Of a stretch of 6,384 nt of DNA, positions 1 to 5,374 are shown piece after piece. The notes under the pieces are model-generated. The model made no database searches. It was given only the letters and a program-made list of their open reading frames with translations, and was not told the origin of the DNA. Made by a program: the position numbers and the translations under genes. Source of the stretch: JAGUXG01 sp043798435 (GTDB lineage Bacteria > UBA9089 > UBA9088 > JAGUXG01); NCBI GenBank assembly GCA_043798435.1, contig JAZDOR010000175.1, positions 1 to 6,384 on the forward strand, written 5' to 3'. The first letter of the stretch is position 1. Each line of letters starts with the position of its first letter.

Positions 1-14
1 ATAAAATAAATTTT

Positions 15-149
15 GCCACAGATGACACAGATTAACACTTATTCTTTTGACACAGATTAACACAGATTACACTGATAAGAATTAAAAAATTATCTGTGAG
101 TATCTGTGTAAATCAGTGTCTAAATATCTCTTCTGTGTTCATCTGTGGC
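15..149. repeat. Palindromic intergenic repeat, copy 1 (inverted relative to copies 2 and 3)
   Basis: This non-coding element is built from CACAGAT/CACTGAT heptamers on the left arm (starting at 17, 26, 51, 61, 70) and their complements ATCTGTG/ATCAGTG on the right arm (92, 102, 112, 141). The outer ends are a perfect inverted repeat: gccacagatg at 15-24 and catctgtggc at 140-149. The inner part, 69-133, is nearly identical to the reverse complement of 3640-3703, with about two substitutions and one indel by hand alignment. It begins about 28 nt beyond the stop of the methyltransferase gene, so as RNA it could fold into a long hairpin that ends or protects the operon transcript. No ORF or transposase lies inside it. 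No target-site duplication is obvious in the flanks. Confidence 0.85.
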
Positions 150-177
150 TAAATATTTTTCCCCAAATTGTGAGTAA

Positions 178-759
178 TTACATAGTTACCTTCCTCCTTA
201 TTGGAAAGATGACAGAAACCTCCTTTTTATAGTCAAGATACTCCTGCCCCAACTTATCTATTAATGCCTCCTCCTCTATGCGGATTCTATAAAGCATGAA
301 TGGAAAGAAGATAAGGATTACCCCGAGCAATGAGAACCAGGAGTTGGGGATAAGGGCGAGAGCGATAAGTTCAAGCGTAACACATAGAGCCAATGGATGC
401 CTGACATACCGATAGGGTCCATCCTTAACCAACTGATGGTCCCTTTTTATCTCCACATCCGGGCTTATATGTCTTCCCAAAGACTTGATCGCCTCATCTC
501 GCAGTAAGATTACGAAGAGATAGAGAAGTAGCCCGACACAACTTACTGTCAAATTTATCCCTTTACCATAGTTTATGAAGAAGTATTCTACGACAGAGCC
601 AAGAAATATGAGAAGATAGACAAAGAGCATAATCGCATAAGAGAGGGATTTCTTCACCTCTGCTGGTTCCTTCTTCTGGGCATAAGATATGCTCAATCTC
701 CGTATCCTGTGGACAACGGATATAATGAGAAACCCCACATAGACAGCCGTAAAATTCAT
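178..759 (-). CDS. ICMT/phospholipid-methyltransferase-like integral membrane methyltransferase
   Basis: This is a 193-residue membrane protein of the isoprenylcysteine carboxyl methyltransferase/PEMT superfamily, which transfers methyl groups from S-adenosylmethionine to lipidic or hydrophobic acceptors at the membrane. Hydrophobic segments are visible at about residues 3-17, 41-62, 68-88 and 125-156. The family signature GPYRYVRHP lies at 114-122. The C-terminal acidic motif (E162-E164) is followed by LGQEYLDYKKEV, matching the usual EE...G.EY..Y pattern that helps form the AdoMet pocket. Length is typical of bacterial members. The start has an excellent Shine-Dalgarno site (AAAGGAGGT at 776-768), and the gene begins 19 nt after the hicA stop, so it is probably the last gene of the operon headed by the ketosynthase fusion. 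The family is confident but the substrate is unknown. Such enzymes also occur beside some bacterial polyketide synthase genes, which would fit this context. A prenylated-protein substrate is unlikely in bacteria. Confidence 0.87.
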   Translation of the reverse strand: MNFTAVYVGFLIISVVHRIRRLSISYAQKKEPAEVKKSLSYAIMLFVYLLIFLGSVVEYFFINYGKGINLTVSCVGLLLYLFVILLRDEAIKSLGRHISPDVEIKRDHQLVKDGPYRYVRHPLALCVTLELIALALIPNSWFSLLGVILIFFPFMLYRIRIEEEALIDKLGQEYLDYKKEVSVIFPIRRKVTM

Positions 760-767
760 CTTAAACC

Positions 768-776
768 ACCTCCTTT
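768..776 (-). promoter_or_regulatory. Ribosome binding site of the methyltransferase gene
   Basis: The minus strand reads AAAGGAGGT, a near-perfect anti-16S complement, 8 nt before the ATG at 759-757. It supports this start and independent translation of the gene within the operon. Confidence 0.75.
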
Positions 777-778
777 AC

Positions 779-985
779 TTATAATTCTTCTAAAGTTATT
801 CCTGCTTCTTTAATAATAGCTCTCAATGTTCCTCTGGCTATCTCTTTGTGGTTTGGGACAGTTAAAGGCTTCCTTCCTGGATGTCTCAAATGTATATGAC
901 TTCCCTCTTGGTCACGAATATAATAGCCTGCCTTCATTAACGCCCTTATCAACTTTGAGCCTGATATCACAGGAATCTTGCTCAT
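779..985 (-). CDS. hicA: HicA-type toxin (mRNA interferase)
   Basis: This 68-residue protein has the full HicA (YcfA) pattern: an N-terminal GSKLIRALMKAGY helix, then RDQEGSHIHLRHP with the conserved catalytic His of the GSH motif (His31), then LTVPNHKEIARGTLRAIIKEAG. HicA toxins have a dsRBD-like fold and cut mRNA independently of the ribosome. The cognate HicB normally neutralises the toxin by covering its active site. The ATG overlaps the hicB stop codon as ATGA, so toxin translation is coupled to antitoxin translation, and a GGAG 7 nt upstream (996-993) lies inside hicB. The length is usual and nothing looks broken, so the toxin appears functional. The order here is antitoxin first, one of the two orders found in this family. 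Confidence 0.92.
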   Translation of the reverse strand: MSKIPVISGSKLIRALMKAGYYIRDQEGSHIHLRHPGRKPLTVPNHKEIARGTLRAIIKEAGITLEEL

Positions 986-1200
986 ACAGCCACTCCAACA
1001 ACAGCCTCCCTTACTCCTTCTGCCTCAAATATTTGCAGCCCATCCTCTGCCAACGCCCTTATATGAAGCCTGATTGCTTCCTTGATATTTTCTAAAGCTT
1101 CATTTTCTGTCTTTCCCTGGGATATACATCCTGGCAGGGATGGGCAAGTGGCTACACATATTCCATCCTCGTCTCTTTCAAATCTTACTTTAATATTCAT
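982..1200 (-). CDS. hicB: HicB-like antitoxin, short form without a DNA-binding domain
   Basis: This 72-residue protein matches the HicB/UPF0150 partial RNase-H-like fold: strand MNIKVRFERDEDG, then VATCPSLPGCISQGKT, then ENEALENIKEAIRLHI. It should bind and neutralise the HicA encoded immediately downstream. Many HicB antitoxins add a C-terminal ribbon-helix-helix or helix-turn-helix domain that represses their own operon. Here the chain ends about 25 residues after the core helix (GVREAVVGVAV), leaving no room for one. Classical autoregulation is therefore unlikely, and expression may depend on the upstream ketosynthase-fusion promoter, whose stop codon is only 12 nt away. The start is fixed by GGAGG at 1211-1207, 6 nt before the ATG. 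The family call is firm. The regulatory statement is inference. Confidence 0.9.
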   Translation of the reverse strand: MNIKVRFERDEDGICVATCPSLPGCISQGKTENEALENIKEAIRLHIRALAEDGLQIFEAEGVREAVVGVAV

Positions 1201-1206
1201 TTTGCA

Positions 1207-1211
1207 CCTCC
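1207..1211 (-). promoter_or_regulatory. Ribosome binding site of hicB
   Basis: GGAGG on the minus strand, 6 nt before the hicB ATG, almost touches the TGA (1215-1213) of the ketosynthase fusion gene. Ribosomes ending the fusion gene would terminate on top of it, so translation of the two genes may be coupled. Confidence 0.7.
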
Positions 1212-1212
1212 A

Positions 1213-3501
1213 TCAATTTATATACCTTTTTATCACCAACGCTGAGTTTTTGCCGCCAAAGCCAAAGGAGTTGGTGAAGGCTATATCTATCTTTGCCTGC
1301 CTGCCTTTGTTTGGCACATAGTCTAAGTCGCACTCTGGGTCAGGAAACTCATAGTTTATGGTTGGCGGAATAAAATTATGAGTAATGGCTAAGGCACAGA
1401 CGATAGCCTCTACGGCACCAGTTGCCCCAATGGAATGACCAAGCATAGACTTGGTTGAGGAGACTGGGATTTTATAGGCATACTCACCAAAGACATCCTT
1501 AATCACCTTTGTCTCTGTCCTGTCATTCAACGGTGTTGAAGAGCCATGTGGGTTGATGTAGCCAACATCCGTAGGTCCAACTCCTGCCTCTTGAAGGGCA
1601 AGCCGAAAGCATTGAGCGGCTGAGGCTCCATCTGGAGCAGGTGCGGTCATATGATAGGCATCGTTAGTAGAGGCATAACCTATAACCTCAGCATAGATAT
1701 TTGCCCCTCTTTTTAAGGCATGCTCAAGCTCCTCTAAGATGACTATTCCTGCCCCTTCTCCTATTACAAAGCCGTCCCTCTTAGCATCAAAGGGACGGGA
1801 TGCCTTCTCTGGCTCATCATTTCGTAAGGACAGGGCACGCATGGCATAAAAGGAATGGATGACCACAGGACGAATAGGTGCCTCTGCTCCTCCAGCCAAC
1901 ACAATCTCTGCCTCACCCTTTCTGATAGCCATAAATCCATAACCAATGGCATCTGTTCCAGCAGGGCAGCCAGTGGAGACGGTGATGGATGGCCCCTTTA
2001 CACCCAACTCCAATGAGACCATTGAAGAGAGTGCCCCAGAAAAGGTGATGATAGATAGGAAAGGGCTTATCTTCTCAGGCCCGTGTTGAAGAAAAGCCGC
2101 TACCTGTTCTTCAGCAAAGGCAAGCCCCCCAACCCCGGCGCCAATGATCACCTGAATCCTCTCCCTCTCTTCCTCTGAATTTATCCCTGAGTCTTTTATC
2201 GCCAGTTGAGAAGCAGCGATGGCCAATTGTGTTGCCCGGTCGCTCCTCTTTGCCTGTTTTCTATCCATAAACTCTTCTGGATGGAAATCCTTCACCTCTG
2301 CGGCAATCTTTACCGGCATATTTGTGCAATCAAACTGGGTTATCCTGCTTATGCCAGACCTTCCAGCAGAGAGTGCCTGCCAGAAGGCATCCTTGCCTAT
2401 GCCAATGGGTGTGACTAAGCCAATCCCTGTAATGACGCACCTCTTAAGTTCCTCTTCTTTTATCTGTGAATGAAAGAGTATCCTTCTGCCTCCCTTTGAT
2501 TTTACCGAGAACAATGCCCTCTCTGCCCTCTCAATAAGATCTCCAGACTCTTCTGTCAACTGGGCAATCCCACAGGAGATAGTCAAAGATAGAGAGAGAC
2601 CCTCCTTCTGGCAAAATGGATATTTGCTTATCCTCTCCTGAATCCTTTCAGCCAAAACACTTGCCTGTTCCTGGTCTGTGTGGGTAAGGATAAGGAGAAA
2701 CTCATCATCCTTTCCCCTGCACAGCACATCCTCTTTTCGCTTAAAGCTGAGAAGCAAAGAGACTGTCTCCTTAGTAATGGTATCCCCTATCTTAGAGTTA
2801 TGGAGGTCTATAATCTGCCTGAATTGGTCAAGGTTGAAAATGATCAATGAGAGAGGTTTCTTCCTCCTCCTGGCACGGCTTATCTCCTCTTCTAATCTTT
2901 TAACAAGATATAGCCTGTTATGTAGACCTGTCAACTCATCAACCCTGAGAAATTCCTCTTTTATTTTCATCTCCTCTATCCTCTGAAAGACCTCATATTG
3001 ATTGGCAATCTCACAAGCTAAAGGAGAGATGGCCAATTTTATAAAGGAGGAGAGAGCAAAAAGCTCATCCTTACCGATACATTTTAGTAACTTGATGTTT
3101 TCCATGACCTTCCTTTTTTCAATCCCCAACCCATGAGCTTTCTTCAGAACATCCTCTTTTTGTCCAACAAGGATTGGACCAGCAATAAGAGTGGCAATCT
3201 GGATTTTTTCAACAACAATAGGAAAGGAAAACCCGGTCAAGCCCAAATGGCAGGTGAAGGTGAAGAACTCCCCATTCTTTATCTCAGGAGAAAAAAGCTC
3301 CATGTAAGAGTTAAGGCATCTTTCCTTGCCAGTAGGATTTTCTAAAACAGCCTGGCATAGCCGGCATTCCCCCCTCTTTTCCGTAATAGCCTTCTCCTGG
3401 TTTTCTATGAAGCAGAGATTAGTCTTAAGTGTCTTTCTGCAGAAATCAGAAACCTCCTGGCTTCTACCAAGGAGCTTGATGAGATTTAAGGCAGTCTCCA
3501 T
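1213..3501 (-). CDS. PocR sensory domain - degenerate GGDEF - FabF-type ketosynthase fusion protein
   Basis: This 762-residue protein has three parts in one frame. Residues 1 to about 165 resemble the PocR ligand-binding domain: Cys46-x2-Cys49, Cys62, and Cys84-His85 followed by GLTGFSFPI. Residues about 186-343 are GGDEF-like, starting with DELTGLHNR. The signature there is RGKDDEF (262-268) instead of R-x-GGDEF, and the first metal-binding Asp is Asn223, so diguanylate cyclase activity is doubtful. Residues about 353-762 form a full-length beta-ketoacyl-ACP synthase II. It starts KRCVITGIGLVTPIG and carries Cys512 (STGCPAG), His652 (NPHGSSTPLND), Lys684 and His689 (SSTKSMLGHS), and C-terminal NSFGFGGKNS. 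It should catalyse decarboxylative Claisen condensation on acyl carrier protein. I chose the ATG at 3501 over one at 3552 (779 aa) because GGAGG sits 7 nt upstream and the upstream ATG has no ribosome site. Domain calls are confident; ligand and product are unknown. Secondary metabolism seems more likely than housekeeping FabF. Confidence 0.9.
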   Translation of the reverse strand: METALNLIKLLGRSQEVSDFCRKTLKTNLCFIENQEKAITEKRGECRLCQAVLENPTGKERCLNSYMELFSPEIKNGEFFTFTCHLGLTGFSFPIVVEKIQIATLIAGPILVGQKEDVLKKAHGLGIEKRKVMENIKLLKCIGKDELFALSSFIKLAISPLACEIANQYEVFQRIEEMKIKEEFLRVDELTGLHNRLYLVKRLEEEISRARRRKKPLSLIIFNLDQFRQIIDLHNSKIGDTITKETVSLLLSFKRKEDVLCRGKDDEFLLILTHTDQEQASVLAERIQERISKYPFCQKEGLSLSLTISCGIAQLTEESGDLIERAERALFSVKSKGGRRILFHSQIKEEELKRCVITGIGLVTPIGIGKDAFWQALSAGRSGISRITQFDCTNMPVKIAAEVKDFHPEEFMDRKQAKRSDRATQLAIAASQLAIKDSGINSEEERERIQVIIGAGVGGLAFAEEQVAAFLQHGPEKISPFLSIITFSGALSSMVSLELGVKGPSITVSTGCPAGTDAIGYGFMAIRKGEAEIVLAGGAEAPIRPVVIHSFYAMRALSLRNDEPEKASRPFDAKRDGFVIGEGAGIVILEELEHALKRGANIYAEVIGYASTNDAYHMTAPAPDGASAAQCFRLALQEAGVGPTDVGYINPHGSSTPLNDRTETKVIKDVFGEYAYKIPVSSTKSMLGHSIGATGAVEAIVCALAITHNFIPPTINYEFPDPECDLDYVPNKGRQAKIDIAFTNSFGFGGKNSALVIKRYIN

Positions 3502-3508
3502 ATTAAAA

Positions 3509-3513
3509 CCTCC
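3509..3513 (-). promoter_or_regulatory. Ribosome binding site that decides the fusion gene start
   Basis: GGAGG on the minus strand, 7 nt before the ATG at 3501-3499. The alternative in-frame ATG at 3552 has no purine-rich stretch at the right distance, and its extra 17 residues (MFFSCTTLSVNSYGGFN) do not look like part of the PocR domain. Confidence 0.75.
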
Positions 3514-3591
3514 ATAACTATTTACCGAAAGTGTTGTGCAAGAAAAGAACATGAACTACGAAGACACAGAGAATTTCATTGCAAATTTAAC

Positions 3592-3620
3592 ATTGTAATA
3601 TCAGACACTGATTTGCACAA
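3592..3620 (-). promoter_or_regulatory. Possible sigma-70-type promoter of the ketosynthase-fusion/hicBA/methyltransferase operon
   Basis: On the minus strand a -10 candidate TACAAT (3597-3592, 5 of 6 to consensus) lies 17 nt after a weak -35 candidate TTGTGC (3620-3615, 3 of 6). It would give a leader of roughly 80 nt before the ATG at 3501. The -35 hexamer falls inside repeat copy 2, so the repeat might contribute promoter sequence. In AT-rich DNA such matches arise easily by chance, hence the low confidence. Confidence 0.25.
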
Positions 3621-3725
3621 ATGAACACTGATTATAAATGAAGAGATATTTAGACACTGATTTACACTGATACTCACAGATAATTCTTAATTCTTATCAG
3701 TGTCTATCAGTGCAAATCTGTGTCT
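3603..3725. repeat. Palindromic intergenic repeat, copy 2
   Basis: This fills most of the 234-nt gap between the SRPBCC stop and the fusion-gene start. Its core, 3653-3724, is an imperfect palindrome: two 36-nt arms with no real loop, matching at 28 of 36 positions by hand count. CACWGAT units start at 3606, 3616 (CACAAAT), 3626, 3655, 3665 and 3675. Complementary ATCWGTG units start at 3696, 3706 and 3716. Spacing within each run is exactly 10 nt. The segment 3640-3703 is nearly identical to the reverse complement of copy 1 (69-133). The element starts about 10 nt beyond the SRPBCC stop codon, so its hairpin could terminate or stabilise the upstream transcript. There is no U-tract typical of an intrinsic terminator directly after the stem. 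Confidence 0.87.
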
Positions 3726-3735
3726 AAAAATAATG

Positions 3736-4179
3736 CTAAATTTGAAATGATACTCTTTTTTTAATAGCCTCTAAGGTCTTCTGAGCCATAGCACTCACAA
3801 CCCTTTTGACTATAAGTCTTCCTATTACCCATCCGATTAAAGGAGGCTTTTTATAATGGAAGCTATGAATCAGCCGTATCCTTGTTTCCTCCCCTAAATC
3901 TTCAAATAGCCACTCAATCTCCATATCAGGTATTGGACCTACTATCTGCCTTGACTTAATCAAATCCGGCGGAAATAGCTCTGCCTCTGATTTCCATAGC
4001 ACTTCCCTCCCTCCAACACTACCCTTTCTCTCTATCACCATTTTATTCCCCTTTCTTTCTATAACCTTTACCTCTTTATAAGTTGGGATAAACTGGGGCC
4101 AGGCCTCAAAATCTGAGACAACAGAAAAAACCATATCCCTTTTTGCCTTTATATAAATGGTGTTTTCTACCTTAATCAT
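3736..4179 (-). CDS. SRPBCC/START-like protein (aromatase-cyclase or Coq10-type lipid-binding fold)
   Basis: This 147-residue protein has the helix-grip pattern of the SRPBCC superfamily, in particular the polyketide cyclase/dehydrase and Coq10 group. It opens with MIKVENTIYIKAKRDMVFSV, then DFEAWPQFIPTYKEVKVIE, a central strand set (VLWKSEAELFPPDLIKSRQI), then MEIEWLFEDLGEETRIRLIH, and ends in a long C-terminal helix (about 118-141). The fold encloses a hydrophobic cavity. Members bind lipids or quinones or guide cyclisation and aromatisation of polyketide chains. A ketosynthase fusion downstream and a PF04199 protein upstream make an acyl or polyketide ligand plausible, but sequence alone does not separate a catalytic aromatase from a binding protein. 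The ATG overlaps the ATPase stop by 4 nt (ATGA). The upstream Shine-Dalgarno site is weak (AAAAAGAA), so expression probably relies on coupling to ATPase translation. Confidence 0.82.
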   Translation of the reverse strand: MIKVENTIYIKAKRDMVFSVVSDFEAWPQFIPTYKEVKVIERKGNKMVIERKGSVGGREVLWKSEAELFPPDLIKSRQIVGPIPDMEIEWLFEDLGEETRIRLIHSFHYKKPPLIGWVIGRLIVKRVVSAMAQKTLEAIKKRVSFQI

Positions 4180-5372
4180 TTCTTTTTAAGAGAATTAAGA
4201 AGTATATAAAGTCTTACTAAACGGCTATTAAATATATATTCTCCTCTTTCATCACCAGATTTCAATACATTAAGTTTTTTCATCCGCTGGAGAAAGTTAT
4301 TGAATTTTTTCTTTTCTATTTCAGAAAGCCCCTTTTCAATCGTATCCTTATAAAATGACAAATCAAAGCCTTCTTTACCAAGCTTGGCAAGGATTGAATG
4401 ATAGTCTTTGCTACACAAAGCCTTATAAATTTGCTCATCTACAAATTTTTTTCCGATATCTATTGCGGATATCAGAATACCTTGAACAGCATCTTCTTCA
4501 TCAATAATATTATCTTTGTCTATCCAAAAAATATTATCACCTATAATGTGCATTATTTTAGGAAAACCAGCTGAATAATGACATAAAAGTGATATTGCCA
4601 TATCTTTTATCTCTATTCCTACAGAATCAAATGTTTTACAAAAAAACTCCTTCATTTCAGTTTCATTCATAGGTTTAATCTCAACTATATCAAAAATTCT
4701 TTCAATCGGTTGATGATGTTGAATCATCTCTCTCCTGCGTTCTCCAACACCACAAAGCATTAACATTAGCGGAAGGGGAGTCGGACTAAGTGCATTCTCA
4801 TCTACCAGTGTTTTGATAAAATGAGCAAATTGACGATTCCCTGTAATTCCGTTAATTTCATCCAATATCAACATTAAACCTTTAATCCCGCTATCTTTAA
4901 GCCTGGCAAGTAATTCTCGTAAAAAAGGTAAGTATCCATGAGAAATATTCGGACCATCAGCTTTTAATAGTTCTAAGTTGACAGTAACTCCAAAAATTTC
5001 TTGTTTGCCAATATATTTAGACAAGAGATTGCGAACCTTTTCTGAAATTGTAGGCTCATAAGTTTGTGTCTTAATTGCTGCCTCTATGGTTTTAGTGGCT
5101 ATATCCTCTAATGTTTCAACACCACCAAGAAGCACATGAATACCCAGAATATGATTATTTCTTTCTGCGGAATATTTCGTAAAACTAGCCAGAGAACTTT
5201 TACCAATACCATATTCACCTGTAAGAAAAATCGCTTGCGGTTTACCTAATTCAACTTGTCCTATTGACCTGAAAATGTGTTCAACCTCATTCATCCTTCC
5301 AATAAAAAATTCTGTAGGAACAGGTTGCCCAGGATAAAACGGACTTTTTCCTTTACTAATATTGTTCATCAT
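4176..5372 (-). CDS. P-loop AAA ATPase with probable C-terminal winged helix (ORC/Cdc6-like AAA_16 type)
   Basis: This 398-residue protein starts with a PFYPGQPVPTEFFIGR motif (residues 11-26), the F-x-GR entry signature of AAA_16/ORC-like STAND-type ATPases. Walker A is GEYGIGKS (52-59, Lys58). Walker B is LMLILDE (167-172, Asp171-Glu172). A sensor-1-like strand PLMLMLCGVG lies at 201-210 and an SAGFPKIMHIIGDN segment at 267-280, typical of the lid. The C-terminal third, ending RGEYIFNSRLVRLYILL, resembles a winged helix. It probably hydrolyses ATP to switch or move a protein or DNA partner; the partner is unknown. The start chosen is the ATG at 5372, with GGAGG 7 nt upstream, rather than 5408 (410 aa) inside the cyclase gene. 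Only 2 nt separate it from the cyclase stop. The gene is visibly AT-richer than its neighbours (for example, 12 of 60 bases at 4501-4560 are G or C), hinting at later acquisition. Confidence 0.85.
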   Translation of the reverse strand: MMNNISKGKSPFYPGQPVPTEFFIGRMNEVEHIFRSIGQVELGKPQAIFLTGEYGIGKSSLASFTKYSAERNNHILGIHVLLGGVETLEDIATKTIEAAIKTQTYEPTISEKVRNLLSKYIGKQEIFGVTVNLELLKADGPNISHGYLPFLRELLARLKDSGIKGLMLILDEINGITGNRQFAHFIKTLVDENALSPTPLPLMLMLCGVGERRREMIQHHQPIERIFDIVEIKPMNETEMKEFFCKTFDSVGIEIKDMAISLLCHYSAGFPKIMHIIGDNIFWIDKDNIIDEEDAVQGILISAIDIGKKFVDEQIYKALCSKDYHSILAKLGKEGFDLSFYKDTIEKGLSEIEKKKFNNFLQRMKKLNVLKSGDERGEYIFNSRLVRLYILLNSLKKK

Positions 5373-5374
5373 TG

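Noticed and set aside
1..175. Short regular repeats as a CRISPR array
   Set aside because: Units are only 7-10 nt, arranged in opposing arms, with no unique spacers of 30 nt or so and no cas genes in the window.
826..1321. Plus-strand ORFs of 89 and 79 codons across the hicBA region
   Set aside because: They lie antisense to hicA, hicB and the end of the ketosynthase, and their translations resemble no known family; composition is explained by the genes opposite.
1764..1952. A 62-codon minus-strand ORF inside the ketosynthase
   Set aside because: It is out of frame with a well conserved ketosynthase segment and is a shadow of that coding sequence.
2206..3517. Several plus-strand ORFs of 63 to 102 codons opposite the fusion gene
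   Set aside because: They are antisense shadows with no recognisable motifs and no matched ribosome sites.
3555..3572. A stretch ctacgaagacacagag as part of repeat copy 2 or another repeat
   Set aside because: It shares only the CACAGA word with the repeat, lacks the 10-nt phase, and has no second copy in the window.
3603..3725. Iteron-type replication origin
   Set aside because: The 10-nt phased units resemble iterons, but there are no replication initiator gene, DnaA boxes or GC skew evidence, and the element recurs three times in 6 kb.
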